DNA of 13,212 bases from Oscillospiraceae bacterium (lineage in GTDB: Bacteria; Bacillota; Clostridia; Oscillospirales; Oscillospiraceae): the NCBI GenBank assembly GCA_021205585.1, contig JAJPXI010000195.1, forward strand, positions 1 to 13,212, written 5' to 3'. The position numbers and the translations under genes are program-made. Positions 1 to 5,530 of this stretch are shown in pieces (positions within the stretch are counted from its first letter, which is position 1; each line of letters begins with the position of its first letter). A model generated the notes under the pieces. It did no database searches and was not told where the DNA came from. It was given only the letters and a program-made list of their open reading frames with translations.

Positions 1-33
1 TGCGCCTTCTTTTGTCGCAAAATTTCTCGCCAT
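1..33 (-). CDS. Possible 5' end of a leftward gene, cut by the window edge
   Basis: An ATG at 33 on the minus strand opens 11 codons (MARNFATKEGA) that run off the left edge without a stop. It lies about 40 nt downstream of a good minus-strand promoter (79-107), which is the main reason to list it. A purine-rich AAGAG stands only a few bases upstream of the ATG, and a better AAGGAAGGG lies further away, so the start is uncertain. Eleven residues are too few to assign a family. Confidence 0.35.
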   Translation of the reverse strand, partial: MARNFATKEGA

Positions 34-78
34 CCGCTCTTGTCGATTTAATCAGCCCTTCCTTAAATTTTCATGATA

Positions 79-107
79 TATATAACACATATTCAACTAA
101 AAGTCAA
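79..107 (-). promoter_or_regulatory. Leftward promoter, divergent from ruvC
   Basis: On the minus strand TTGACT (102-107) is followed after 17 bases by TATATA (79-84), a near-consensus housekeeping sigma promoter in an AT-rich stretch. Transcription would start near 72 and run off the left edge, toward the possible gene beginning at 33. Confidence 0.6.
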
Positions 108-191
108 TATTAATCAAGCAATTTTTTGTAAGGTTATACAATGCTCATTGACAAACCTACACGGAACGCGGAAAAAAAGCAAGCCTGAGTG

Positions 192-220
192 TTGCGAAGA
201 ATTTCTGAACATGGTACAAT
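192..220 (+). promoter_or_regulatory. Promoter of the ruvCAB operon
   Basis: TTGCGA (192-197), a 17-base spacer and TACAAT (215-220), with TGG directly before the -10 box, which makes it an extended -10 promoter. The predicted start near 227 leaves a leader of about 55 nt before ruvC. The GAACAT inside the spacer resembles half of a Firmicutes LexA site, but the other half is absent. Confidence 0.65.
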
Positions 221-281
221 ATAAAGGCTGCCGTTTCATCAAGGCAGAGGAACCTTGCGTATGGGAGTTTGGAAAGTCCGC

Positions 282-770
282 ATGATTATTTTAGGAATCG
301 ACCCCGGCTACGCCACCGTGGGCTTCGGCGTACTCAAAAGCGAGGGGCGGGAGCCGGTTTTTCTCTCCTGCGGCGCTATCACCACCCAGGCCGGGCGGCC
401 CATGCCGGAGCGCCTGTTACAGATTGCCGACGACTTGGAGCGGCTTATCCTTCAGTTTCGCCCTCAGGTCATGGCGGTGGAGCGGCTGTATTTCGGCAAC
501 AACGTGACCACCGGCATCGGCGTGGCCCAGGCCAGAGGCGTTATTTTAATGACCGCCCAGCGCCACGGCCTGTCCATCTACGAATACGACCCCTCCCAGG
601 TCAAGCTGGCCGTGGCGGGCTACGGCGGCGCGGAAAAGCGCCAGATCATGGAGATGACGAAGCGGCTGCTGAAGCTGAAAGCCGTCCCCAGGCCGGACGA
701 CGCGGCGGACGCGGTGGCTATCGCCCTGTGCCACGCCAGAAGCGCCACATCTCTTTTATCCAGGGGGTAG
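282..770 (+). CDS. ruvC: Crossover junction endodeoxyribonuclease RuvC
   Basis: RuvC is the dimeric nuclease that cuts Holliday junctions held by the RuvAB complex, completing recombinational repair in the cytoplasm. The 162 residues match the family length. The RNase H-like fold shows its four acidic catalytic positions: D7 in ILGIDPG, E67 in AVERLYF, and D140 and D143 in the RPDDAADA motif near the C-terminus. I chose the ATG at 282 because the protein then begins MIILGIDPG as in homologs. An ATG at 261, behind a better-placed GAGGAA, would add seven residues (MGVWKVR) and cannot be excluded. The stop codon lies two bases before the ruvA start, so the two are co-transcribed and probably translationally coupled. 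Confidence 0.96.
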   Translation: MIILGIDPGYATVGFGVLKSEGREPVFLSCGAITTQAGRPMPERLLQIADDLERLILQFRPQVMAVERLYFGNNVTTGIGVAQARGVILMTAQRHGLSIYEYDPSQVKLAVAGYGGAEKRQIMEMTKRLLKLKAVPRPDDAADAVAIALCHARSATSLLSRG

Positions 771-772
771 CC

Positions 773-1375
773 ATGTTTTACTATGTCAACGGAACCGTGG
801 CCCATATGGAGCCATACCTGGCCGTGATCGACTGCGGCGGGGTTGGGTACGCCTGCAAGACCACCCAGTACACCCTCTCCCGCCTGAAAAACGGGGAACA
901 GGCCATGCTCTACACCCATCTTCACGTCCGGGAGGAGCTGTTCGAGCTGTACGGCTTCGCCACCCAGCGGGAGCTACAGTGCTTCCAGATGCTCCTTGGG
1001 GTGTCCGGCGTGGGGCCGAAGGCGGCGCTGGCCATCCTGTCCTCGGTCACGCCGGAGGGCCTGGCCGCTGCCATCGTCACCGAAAACGAAAAGGCCCTGA
1101 CCGGCGCGCCCGGCGTGGGCAAGCGCATCGCCCAGCGCATTATTCTGGAGCTGAAGGACAAGCTGTCCAAGGATCAGCTGTACGGGACGGCGGGGGAGCG
1201 CTTCCAGGGGGGCGACCCGGCGCTGCCGGAGGACAAGGCCGGCGAGGCGGCGGCGGCCCTGGGCGTGCTGGGGTACGGCCCCGCGGAAATCAGCCAGGCG
1301 CTGAAGGGAATCCCGGTGGAGGAGCTGCCCCTGGAGGACGTCATCAAACAGGCGCTGAAAAAGATGGTGAAATGA
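773..1375 (+). CDS. ruvA: Holliday junction branch migration protein RuvA
   Basis: RuvA is the tetrameric DNA-binding subunit that recognises the four-way junction and loads the RuvB motors. The 200-residue product has the family layout: an N-terminal OB fold (about 1-63), two helix-hairpin-helix motifs (LLGVSGVGPKAALAIL around 75-90 and LTGAPGVGKRIAQRII around 110-125), an acidic/glycine-rich linker around 140-155, and a C-terminal RuvB-contacting domain with ALGVLGYGPAEISQAL. Its ribosome binding site (AGGGGG) overlaps the end of ruvC. It stands 49 bases before ruvB in the same operon. The reading frame stays open backward across the whole of ruvC, but that is an effect of high GC and not a fusion. 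Confidence 0.97.
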   Translation: MFYYVNGTVAHMEPYLAVIDCGGVGYACKTTQYTLSRLKNGEQAMLYTHLHVREELFELYGFATQRELQCFQMLLGVSGVGPKAALAILSSVTPEGLAAAIVTENEKALTGAPGVGKRIAQRIILELKDKLSKDQLYGTAGERFQGGDPALPEDKAGEAAAALGVLGYGPAEISQALKGIPVEELPLEDVIKQALKKMVK

Positions 1376-1424
1376 AACGGCAAGCGCATAAAAGCTGTCC
1401 GTTTTTGGCAGGGAGGTAAAAAAA

Positions 1425-2480
1425 TTGAGCATCGACTTTTCCGAGCAGGCCGATTTTTCCGAGCCCCTGGTCACCACGTCCCTGACCGGGGAGGACGAAA
1501 ACGAGGGCTCCCTGCGGCCCAGAACCCTGCGGGAATACATCGGCCAGCAGAAAGCCAAGGAGAATTTGGAGGTCTTTATCCAGGCGGCCAAAATGCGCAC
1601 CGAACCCCTGGACCACGTCCTGCTCCACGGCCCGCCGGGCCTGGGCAAGACCACTCTCAGCGGCATCATCGCCAACGAGATGGGGGTCAACATCCGCATT
1701 ACCTCCGGCCCGGCCATCGAAAAGCCCGGCGACCTGGCGGCGCTGCTGACCAATCTGAATGAAAACGACATTCTGTTCGTGGACGAAATTCACCGGCTGA
1801 ACCGCTCGGTGGAGGAGATTCTTTACCCGGCCATGGAGGATTACGCCATTGATATCATCATCGGCAAAGGCCCCTCCGCCAACTCTATCCGGCTGGACTT
1901 GCCCAGGTTTACGCTCATCGGGGCCACCACCCGGGCGGGCCAGCTGTCCGCCCCCCTGCGGGATCGGTTTGGCGTGACCCTGCGGCTGGAGTTGTATACC
2001 CCGGAGGAGCTGGCCCTGATCGTCACCCGAAGCGCCGGGATTTTAACGGTGCCCATCGAGGAGTCGGGGGCCTGGGAAATCGCCCGCCGGTCCAGGGGAA
2101 CCCCCCGCATCGCCAACCGGATGCTCCGCCGGGTGCGGGACTTCGCCCAGGTGCGGGCGGGGGGCGTGATTACTCGGCAGGTGGCCGACGCCGCCCTGTC
2201 CGCCCTGGAGGTGGACGCGCTGGGCCTGGATGCCGTAGACCGCCGAATGCTCTCCAGCATCATCGCCAACTACGGCGGCGGCCCCGTGGGCCTGGAGACC
2301 CTGGCGGCCACCATCAACGAGGAGGCCGTCACCCTGGAGGACGTGTACGAGCCGTATTTGATGCAAATGGGATTTCTGGTTCGTACGCCCAGAGGACGCT
2401 GCGTCACCCGGCGGGCCTATGAGCATTTGGGACTTCCATTTACAGGGGATTCCTCGCCGGAACAGCTGCGATTTTCATAG
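1425..2480 (+). CDS. ruvB: Holliday junction branch migration ATPase RuvB
   Basis: RuvB is the hexameric AAA+ motor that drives branch migration on RuvA-bound junctions. Visible motifs: Walker A HGPPGLGKTT (about 68-77), Walker B FVDEIH (118-123), the GATTRAG segment with the arginine-finger candidate R170, and a C-terminal winged-helix domain with GLETLAATINEE and QMGFLVRTPRGR. The product is 351 residues, slightly longer than usual because of an acidic N-terminal tail. The start is a TTG: the strong ribosome binding site GGGAGG (1411-1416) stands eight bases ahead, no ATG is near, and MSIDF fits the family beginning. No clear terminator hairpin follows, so some read-through into the sigma factor gene is possible. 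Confidence 0.97.
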   Translation: MSIDFSEQADFSEPLVTTSLTGEDENEGSLRPRTLREYIGQQKAKENLEVFIQAAKMRTEPLDHVLLHGPPGLGKTTLSGIIANEMGVNIRITSGPAIEKPGDLAALLTNLNENDILFVDEIHRLNRSVEEILYPAMEDYAIDIIIGKGPSANSIRLDLPRFTLIGATTRAGQLSAPLRDRFGVTLRLELYTPEELALIVTRSAGILTVPIEESGAWEIARRSRGTPRIANRMLRRVRDFAQVRAGGVITRQVADAALSALEVDALGLDAVDRRMLSSIIANYGGGPVGLETLAATINEEAVTLEDVYEPYLMQMGFLVRTPRGRCVTRRAYEHLGLPFTGDSSPEQLRFS

Positions 2481-2536
2481 GTTTTGTCAAAATACACGAA
2501 AAAATAATAAATAATTAAAAAATTTTTCACAAGGTA

Positions 2537-2566
2537 TTGACTTTTTCACATTCTTCCAGCTATAAT
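2537..2566 (+). promoter_or_regulatory. Promoter of the sigH-like gene
   Basis: TTGACT (2537-2542), 18 bases, TATAAT (2561-2566) in an AT-rich gap after ruvB. The predicted transcription start (about 2573) falls inside the ribosome binding site AAGGAG (2571-2576), giving a leader of only about 12 nt before the ATG at 2585. Confidence 0.7.
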
Positions 2567-2584
2567 ATATAAGGAGAATCCATT

Positions 2585-3217
2585 ATGGAGCAGAGTGTCC
2601 CCACGTTCAGCGCCTGTTCGGACGAGGCCCTGTGCGCACAGGCCGCCTCTGGTTGCCGTCAGGCGGAGGAGGAGCTGGCCGAGCGGTATGCCCGCCTGGT
2701 GCGCGCCTGCGCCCGCCCGCTTTTCCTGGCCGGGGGCGACAGTGAGGACTTGATCCAGGAGGGGATGGTGGGCCTGCTGTCCGCAATCCGCTCCTACAAG
2801 GAGGAAAAATCCCCGTCTTTCCGCAGCTTTGCCGAGGTCTGTATCCGGCGGCGGCTCATCTCCGCCGTCCGCGCGGCCGGCAGCGGCAAGCAGTCTCCCC
2901 TAAACGGCTCTATTTCATTCGAAACCCCCTCTTTTGACAAATTTGCCGAGCGCGCCGCGCCAGCGGACACAGACCTGCAGGGCAACCCGGAGGATATCCT
3001 AATCCGCCGGGAGCAGCTGCGGGAGTGCCTGAACGCAGTCAAGGGTCAATTATCCGGTTTCGAAGCTAAAGTCCTGGGCCTGTTTCTCAGCGGCGCGTCC
3101 TATCGGGAAATCGCCGCCCAGGTCAATCGGTCCCCGAAATCGGTGGACAATGCTGTCCAGCGCATCAGGCGCAAGTTGGCACGGCAACTTTCTTCCGGCG
3201 AATTCAGCGGTAGCTGA
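2585..3217 (+). CDS. sigH: RNA polymerase sigma-70 family factor, SigH (Spo0H)-like
   Basis: In Bacillus and Clostridia SigH directs transcription at entry into sporulation and stationary phase. The 210-residue product has the SigH two-domain layout. Sigma region 2 covers about 30-105, with EDLIQEGMVGLLSAIRSYKE (54-73) and SFRSFAEVCIRRRLISAVR (78-96). Region 4 covers about 150-203, with a helix-turn-helix in YREIAAQVNRSPKSVDNAVQ (173-192). The segments GDSEDLIQEGM and SPKSVDNAVQRIRRKL closely resemble remembered Bacillus SigH. Between them is a linker with the SigH-like PLNGSISFETPSFD. The ATG at 2585 follows AAGGAG by eight bases. Placement behind ruvB differs from the Bacillus location near rpmG/secE/nusG, so it could be a SigH paralog. 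The symbol is therefore given on family resemblance only. Confidence 0.82.
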   Translation: MEQSVPTFSACSDEALCAQAASGCRQAEEELAERYARLVRACARPLFLAGGDSEDLIQEGMVGLLSAIRSYKEEKSPSFRSFAEVCIRRRLISAVRAAGSGKQSPLNGSISFETPSFDKFAERAAPADTDLQGNPEDILIRREQLRECLNAVKGQLSGFEAKVLGLFLSGASYREIAAQVNRSPKSVDNAVQRIRRKLARQLSSGEFSGS

Positions 3218-3270
3218 ACGCAATATTTTCTCCCAGGGATATCTGGGAAGTCAAAGAGAGGGTATTTGTA

Positions 3271-3549
3271 ATGTACGAAGACAAAACTCTGGTATGCAAG
3301 GAATGTGGTCAGGAGTTCGTGTTCACCGCCGGTGAGCAGGAGTTCTACGCTGAGCGCGGGTTCCAGAACGAGCCCCAGCGCTGCAAGGCTTGCCGGGATG
3401 CCCGCAAGGCCGCCTCCCGCGGCCCCCGCGAGTATTTCACCGCGGTCTGCGCCGCCTGCGGCGGCGAGGCGAAGGTTCCCTTTGAGCCCAAGTCCGACCG
3501 CCCCGTCTACTGTAGCGACTGCTTCGCCCGTATGCGTGAGCAGGGCTGA
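3271..3549 (+). CDS. Double zinc-ribbon protein of unknown function
   Basis: A 92-residue cytoplasmic protein with two Cys4 zinc-binding units. The first has CxxC pairs at C9/C12 and C38/C41 (LVCKECGQEFVFTAGEQEFYA, then RCKACRDARK), which is the pattern of the probable zinc-ribbon family found widely in Firmicutes. The second has C60/C63 and C81/C84 (VCAACGG, then YCSDCF), as in CxxC-CxxC zinc-binding domains. The linker is rich in Arg and Ala. Function is not established; nucleic-acid or protein binding is a guess from the fold. The ATG follows GAGAGGG by about ten bases. It lies 53 bases after the sigma factor gene, with no convincing own promoter, and is closed by a strong terminator, so it is probably the last gene of that unit. 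Confidence 0.85.
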   Translation: MYEDKTLVCKECGQEFVFTAGEQEFYAERGFQNEPQRCKACRDARKAASRGPREYFTAVCAACGGEAKVPFEPKSDRPVYCSDCFARMREQG

Positions 3550-3564
3550 ATCGCATCCCAGCCA

Positions 3565-3594
3565 AAAAGGCGCCATCCGAGGATGGCGCCTTTT
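3565..3594 (+). terminator. Intrinsic terminator after the zinc-ribbon gene
   Basis: A perfect hairpin of 13 bp (AAAAGGCGCCATC, tetraloop CGAG, then the complement) ending in TTTT. The A-tract on the left side also makes it usable from the minus strand. It separates the ruv/sigH region from what follows. Confidence 0.88.
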
Positions 3595-3863
3595 CCATAT
3601 TGCCGAAAGGGGAGAGGCCCCTTGCGTTTTCCGGTTCGCTGGCAGTTCTATTCTCCAGCCGTTTTCCCAGGTAAAGGCTTTGCAAAATTTTCTTGTCATT
3701 TTTTCCGATACGGATTCTTTATCCCGCGTTTCCTCCTTTTGTAAATATGTGCCTGTGTGTGCGCCAGCAGGGGAGGGGTGGGAAATTTTTTCAAAAAACA
3801 TCCGGGGCGGTTCCCGCGCCGTCCCTTGCAGCCGCTGCGCAAAAAGAAAGGAAAAACTGCCTG
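3595..3863. other. Intergenic stretch with no gene seen
   Basis: About 270 bases between a terminator and the next promoter. No reading frame here has both a start with a usable ribosome binding site and protein-like composition. Seen in it: a small dyad AAGGGG/CCCCTT near 3608 and pyrimidine-rich runs. On the minus strand there is a ribosome-binding-site-like AAAGGAGGAAA near 3731-3741, but no start codon follows at a proper distance. Confidence 0.5.
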
Positions 3864-3892
3864 TTTACAGCCGGGAAAATCTGCGGTATAAT
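3864..3892 (+). promoter_or_regulatory. Strong promoter of the hairpin leader and small membrane gene
   Basis: TTTACA (3864-3869), 17 bases, TATAAT (3887-3892): one mismatch from the housekeeping consensus over both boxes. The predicted start is near 3899, about 170 nt upstream of the ATG at 4072. Confidence 0.78.
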
Positions 3893-3898
3893 TGCAGA

Positions 3899-4071
3899 AA
3901 AGGTTTGATACTGAAATCTGATTCAAACAAGACATTAAAATGGCTTGTTTGAATCGCTGTCGCAACGGCATAGATTTCGTATGAGACGCCTTTTGAAGTG
4001 TCTTTAACGCTTCAAAAGTTCAGATTAAAATGTTCCATTTTAATCTGAAGAGAGTATGAGGTGTGCCAAAT
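3899..4071 (+). promoter_or_regulatory. Structured 5' leader with three perfect hairpins
   Basis: Three consecutive inverted repeats lie between the promoter and the small membrane gene. Hairpin 1 has GATTCAAACAAG (3920-3931) pairing with 3944-3955, a 12-bp stem and 12-nt loop. Hairpin 2 has CTTTTGAAGTG (3990-4000) pairing with 4008-4018, 11 bp with one G-U. Hairpin 3 has TTCAGATTAAAATG (4019-4032) pairing with 4036-4049, 14 bp with a 3-nt loop. The loop of hairpin 1 contains ATTAAAATGG (3934-3943), whose exact complement CCATTTTAAT (4035-4044) is the 3' arm of hairpin 3, so a competing long-range fold is possible. None of the hairpins is followed by a U-run. The ribosome binding site GAGGTG (4058-4063) lies just outside hairpin 3. 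It matches no riboswitch or T-box motif that I know. Confidence 0.6.
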
Positions 4072-4233
4072 ATGGAGTTGAGCGAAATCATACAGATTAT
4101 CATTGCGATTTTGCTGTTCGCCGCCACGATTCTGGTGGTCAACCAGGTGATGAAGTGGATTACCAAAACCAGTCCCAAACAGGACGGGTTTTACAAGCGC
4201 GTAAAAGAGCGGTTTCACCGCCGGGAGAAATGA
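4072..4233 (+). CDS. Small single-helix membrane protein, unknown function
   Basis: A 53-residue ORF not recognised as a named family. Residues 1-5 (MELSE) are polar and acidic. Residues about 6-25 form one hydrophobic segment (IIQIIIAILLFAATILVV) long enough to cross the membrane. Residues 28-53 are strongly basic (KWITKTSPKQ, YKRVKERFHRREK), suggesting the N-terminus outside and the tail in the cytoplasm by the positive-inside rule. The ATG is preceded by TGAGGTG at eight bases, and a near-consensus promoter lies upstream behind the hairpin leader; both argue that it is real. Size and layout resemble type I toxin or regulatory small membrane proteins, but no sequence match supports that. 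An ATGA overlap at 4230 could start a further 36-codon frame to 4340, which has poor spacing to a ribosome binding site and is not called. Confidence 0.68.
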   Translation: MELSEIIQIIIAILLFAATILVVNQVMKWITKTSPKQDGFYKRVKERFHRREK

Positions 4234-4533
4234 ATCCGGCGGCAGCCCGCGCCAAATCAAAGCCGGACACTGTAAAAGGCGATACTGATTTGAACAGGGC
4301 GGTTCTGGAGCCGCCGGCTGCCGCAGGGGAGGGGCCCTGAAAATTTAGGAAAGGAGGAAAGAGCGGACTGTCTCAGGTGAACAAAATAAAAATTTTGTTC
4401 ACCTGAGAGGGGGAGAAAGGTCCTGATGGGGGCCTGCACGCGCCCAGCCGGGACAAACGCCCTGCGCCAAGGTGAATTATCCCCCAAACCGGCCTGACGG
4501 CTTTTTGCCGCAGACGTTCCGCTTGAAACTGCC
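4234..4533. other. Intergenic stretch before xerC; hairpin but no confident gene
   Basis: 300 bases with no clear gene and no clear promoter. It holds a GGCGG/CCGCC dyad near 4297-4315, a very good ribosome binding site (AGGAAAGGAGG, 4348-4358) with no ATG at proper distance, and the 17-bp hairpin described separately. It also holds a possible 23-codon frame at 4426-4497 (ATG behind GGGAGAAAGG, peptide MGACTRPAGTNALRQGEL...) that ends 36 bases before xerC. The short frames might be leader peptides, but nothing beyond position supports them. Confidence 0.4.
4371..4408. repeat. Perfect 17-bp inverted repeat (hairpin, AAAA loop)
   Basis: TCTCAGGTGAACAAAAT (4371-4387), four A (4388-4391), then the exact reverse complement (4392-4408). 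No T-run follows on either strand, so it is not a standard terminator. It lies just after a strong ribosome-binding-like AAGGAGG and upstream of xerC. A GTG at 4377 inside it would open a nine-codon frame (MNKIKILFT) ending within the stem. It could be an RNA attenuator, a 3'-end stabiliser of the small membrane transcript, or a protein-binding palindrome. Confidence 0.7.
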
Positions 4534-5517
4534 ATGGGTGAACCGATTCAACTTGTAAAGCTCCTGCGGGACTTTCTGACTTACCATGAAACCATCCAGG
4601 GCCATTCGCCCAAGACCGCCGACGAGTATTACCTGGATCTGCGCACGTTCTTTCGGTATCTTAAGCTGGCCAGCGGCCAGGTTCCAGACGATACGCCCTT
4701 TGATAAAATTGAAATCGACAATATTACTTTAGACCAGGTCGGCGCCGTCACCCTGACCGACGTGTACGGCTTTATAAACTTCCTCAGCCGGGAGCGCGGC
4801 CTGGGCGCCGCGGCCAGGGCCAGAAAAATCTCCGCTATCCGCTCCTTTTATAAATACCTGACGGTGAAAGCCAAGCTGCTCCCGGAAAATCCCGTGCAGG
4901 AGTTGGATTACCCCCGCCTGAAAAAATCGCTGCCCCGATACTTAAATCTGGAACAGAGCATTCAATTATTGGAAAGCGTCCAGGGGGTCAACCAGGAGCG
5001 GGATTTGTGCATTATGACTCTGTTCCTCAACTGCGGCCTGCGGATTTCCGAACTGATTGGATTAAATGTCCAGGATATTCAAGGAAACCAGCTCCGGGTG
5101 CTGGGTAAGGGCAACAAGGAGCGTGTCCTGTTCCTCAACGACGCCTGCATAGCCGCCCTCGACGACTGGCTGGCCGTCCGTTCCGGCCGGGGCTGCGCCG
5201 ACCCCAACGCCCTGTTCATCAGCAGCCAGAGCCGGAAGCGAATCAGCAAATCCGCCGTGGAAAAGCTGGTGAAAAAGCACCTGCTGGCCGCCGGACTGGA
5301 CGGGAAAATCTCCCCCCACAAACTGCGGCACACCGCCGCCACCCTGATGCTGCAAAACGGCGTGGACGTGCGCACACTCCAGGAGGTTTTGGGCCACGAC
5401 AACCTGAACACCACCCAGATTTACACCCATGTGGAAAGCGCGAACCTCCGGGCGGCGGCTCAGGCCAACCCCCTGGGCCATGTCAACGTTAAAAAGCAAA
5501 AAAATCCGAATAAATAG
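4534..5517 (+). CDS. Tyrosine recombinase, XerC/XerD type
   Basis: A 327-residue site-specific recombinase of the family that resolves chromosome dimers at dif; phage-like integrases share the fold. The N-terminal SAM-like core-binding domain covers about 6-113 (LLRDFLTYHETIQGHSPKTADEYY begins it). The C-terminal catalytic domain covers about 135-310 with the full set R170 (CGLRISEL), K192 (GKGNKER), H262 and R265 (HKLRHTAA), H288 (LGHDN) and nucleophile Y297 (QIYTHV). A loop of about 15 residues (49-70) is inserted in the N-terminal domain. The ATG at 4534 is the first possible start after an in-frame stop at 4495 and gives the family beginning, yet no Shine-Dalgarno sequence stands before it. 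It lies 13 bases ahead of radA. Whether it is the housekeeping XerC or XerD, or a relative, cannot be told from one gene. Confidence 0.9.
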   Translation: MGEPIQLVKLLRDFLTYHETIQGHSPKTADEYYLDLRTFFRYLKLASGQVPDDTPFDKIEIDNITLDQVGAVTLTDVYGFINFLSRERGLGAAARARKISAIRSFYKYLTVKAKLLPENPVQELDYPRLKKSLPRYLNLEQSIQLLESVQGVNQERDLCIMTLFLNCGLRISELIGLNVQDIQGNQLRVLGKGNKERVLFLNDACIAALDDWLAVRSGRGCADPNALFISSQSRKRISKSAVEKLVKKHLLAAGLDGKISPHKLRHTAATLMLQNGVDVRTLQEVLGHDNLNTTQIYTHVESANLRAAAQANPLGHVNVKKQKNPNK

Positions 5518-5530
5518 AAAGGTGATTTGT

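Noticed and set aside
192..220. A LexA/SOS box in the ruv promoter
   Set aside because: Only a GAACAT half-site is seen at 206; the matching GTTC half is missing, so SOS control cannot be claimed.
73..285. A 70-codon plus-strand frame before ruvC
   Set aside because: It covers two promoters in AT-rich DNA, its start has no ribosome binding site, and the product is not protein-like.
269..1375. A continuous frame across ruvC and ruvA suggesting a fusion protein
   Set aside because: The part opposite ruvC reads as Arg/Gly/His-rich nonsense, and ruvA has its own ATG and ribosome binding site at 773.
3920..4049. The repeated stems as a CRISPR array or invertible promoter
   Set aside because: The three stems differ in sequence and have no regular spacers; the arms of each stem are too close together for an invertible segment.
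4230..4340. A 36-codon frame starting in an ATGA overlap with the small membrane gene
   Set aside because: The purine-rich GGGAG is only two bases from the ATG and the peptide is Ala/Pro-rich with no recognisable features.
4371..4408. The perfect palindrome as a dif or Xer recombination site
   Set aside because: It has a four-base loop and 17-bp arms, unlike the two 11-bp arms around a six-base core of dif, and the sequence does not resemble the Firmicutes dif consensus.
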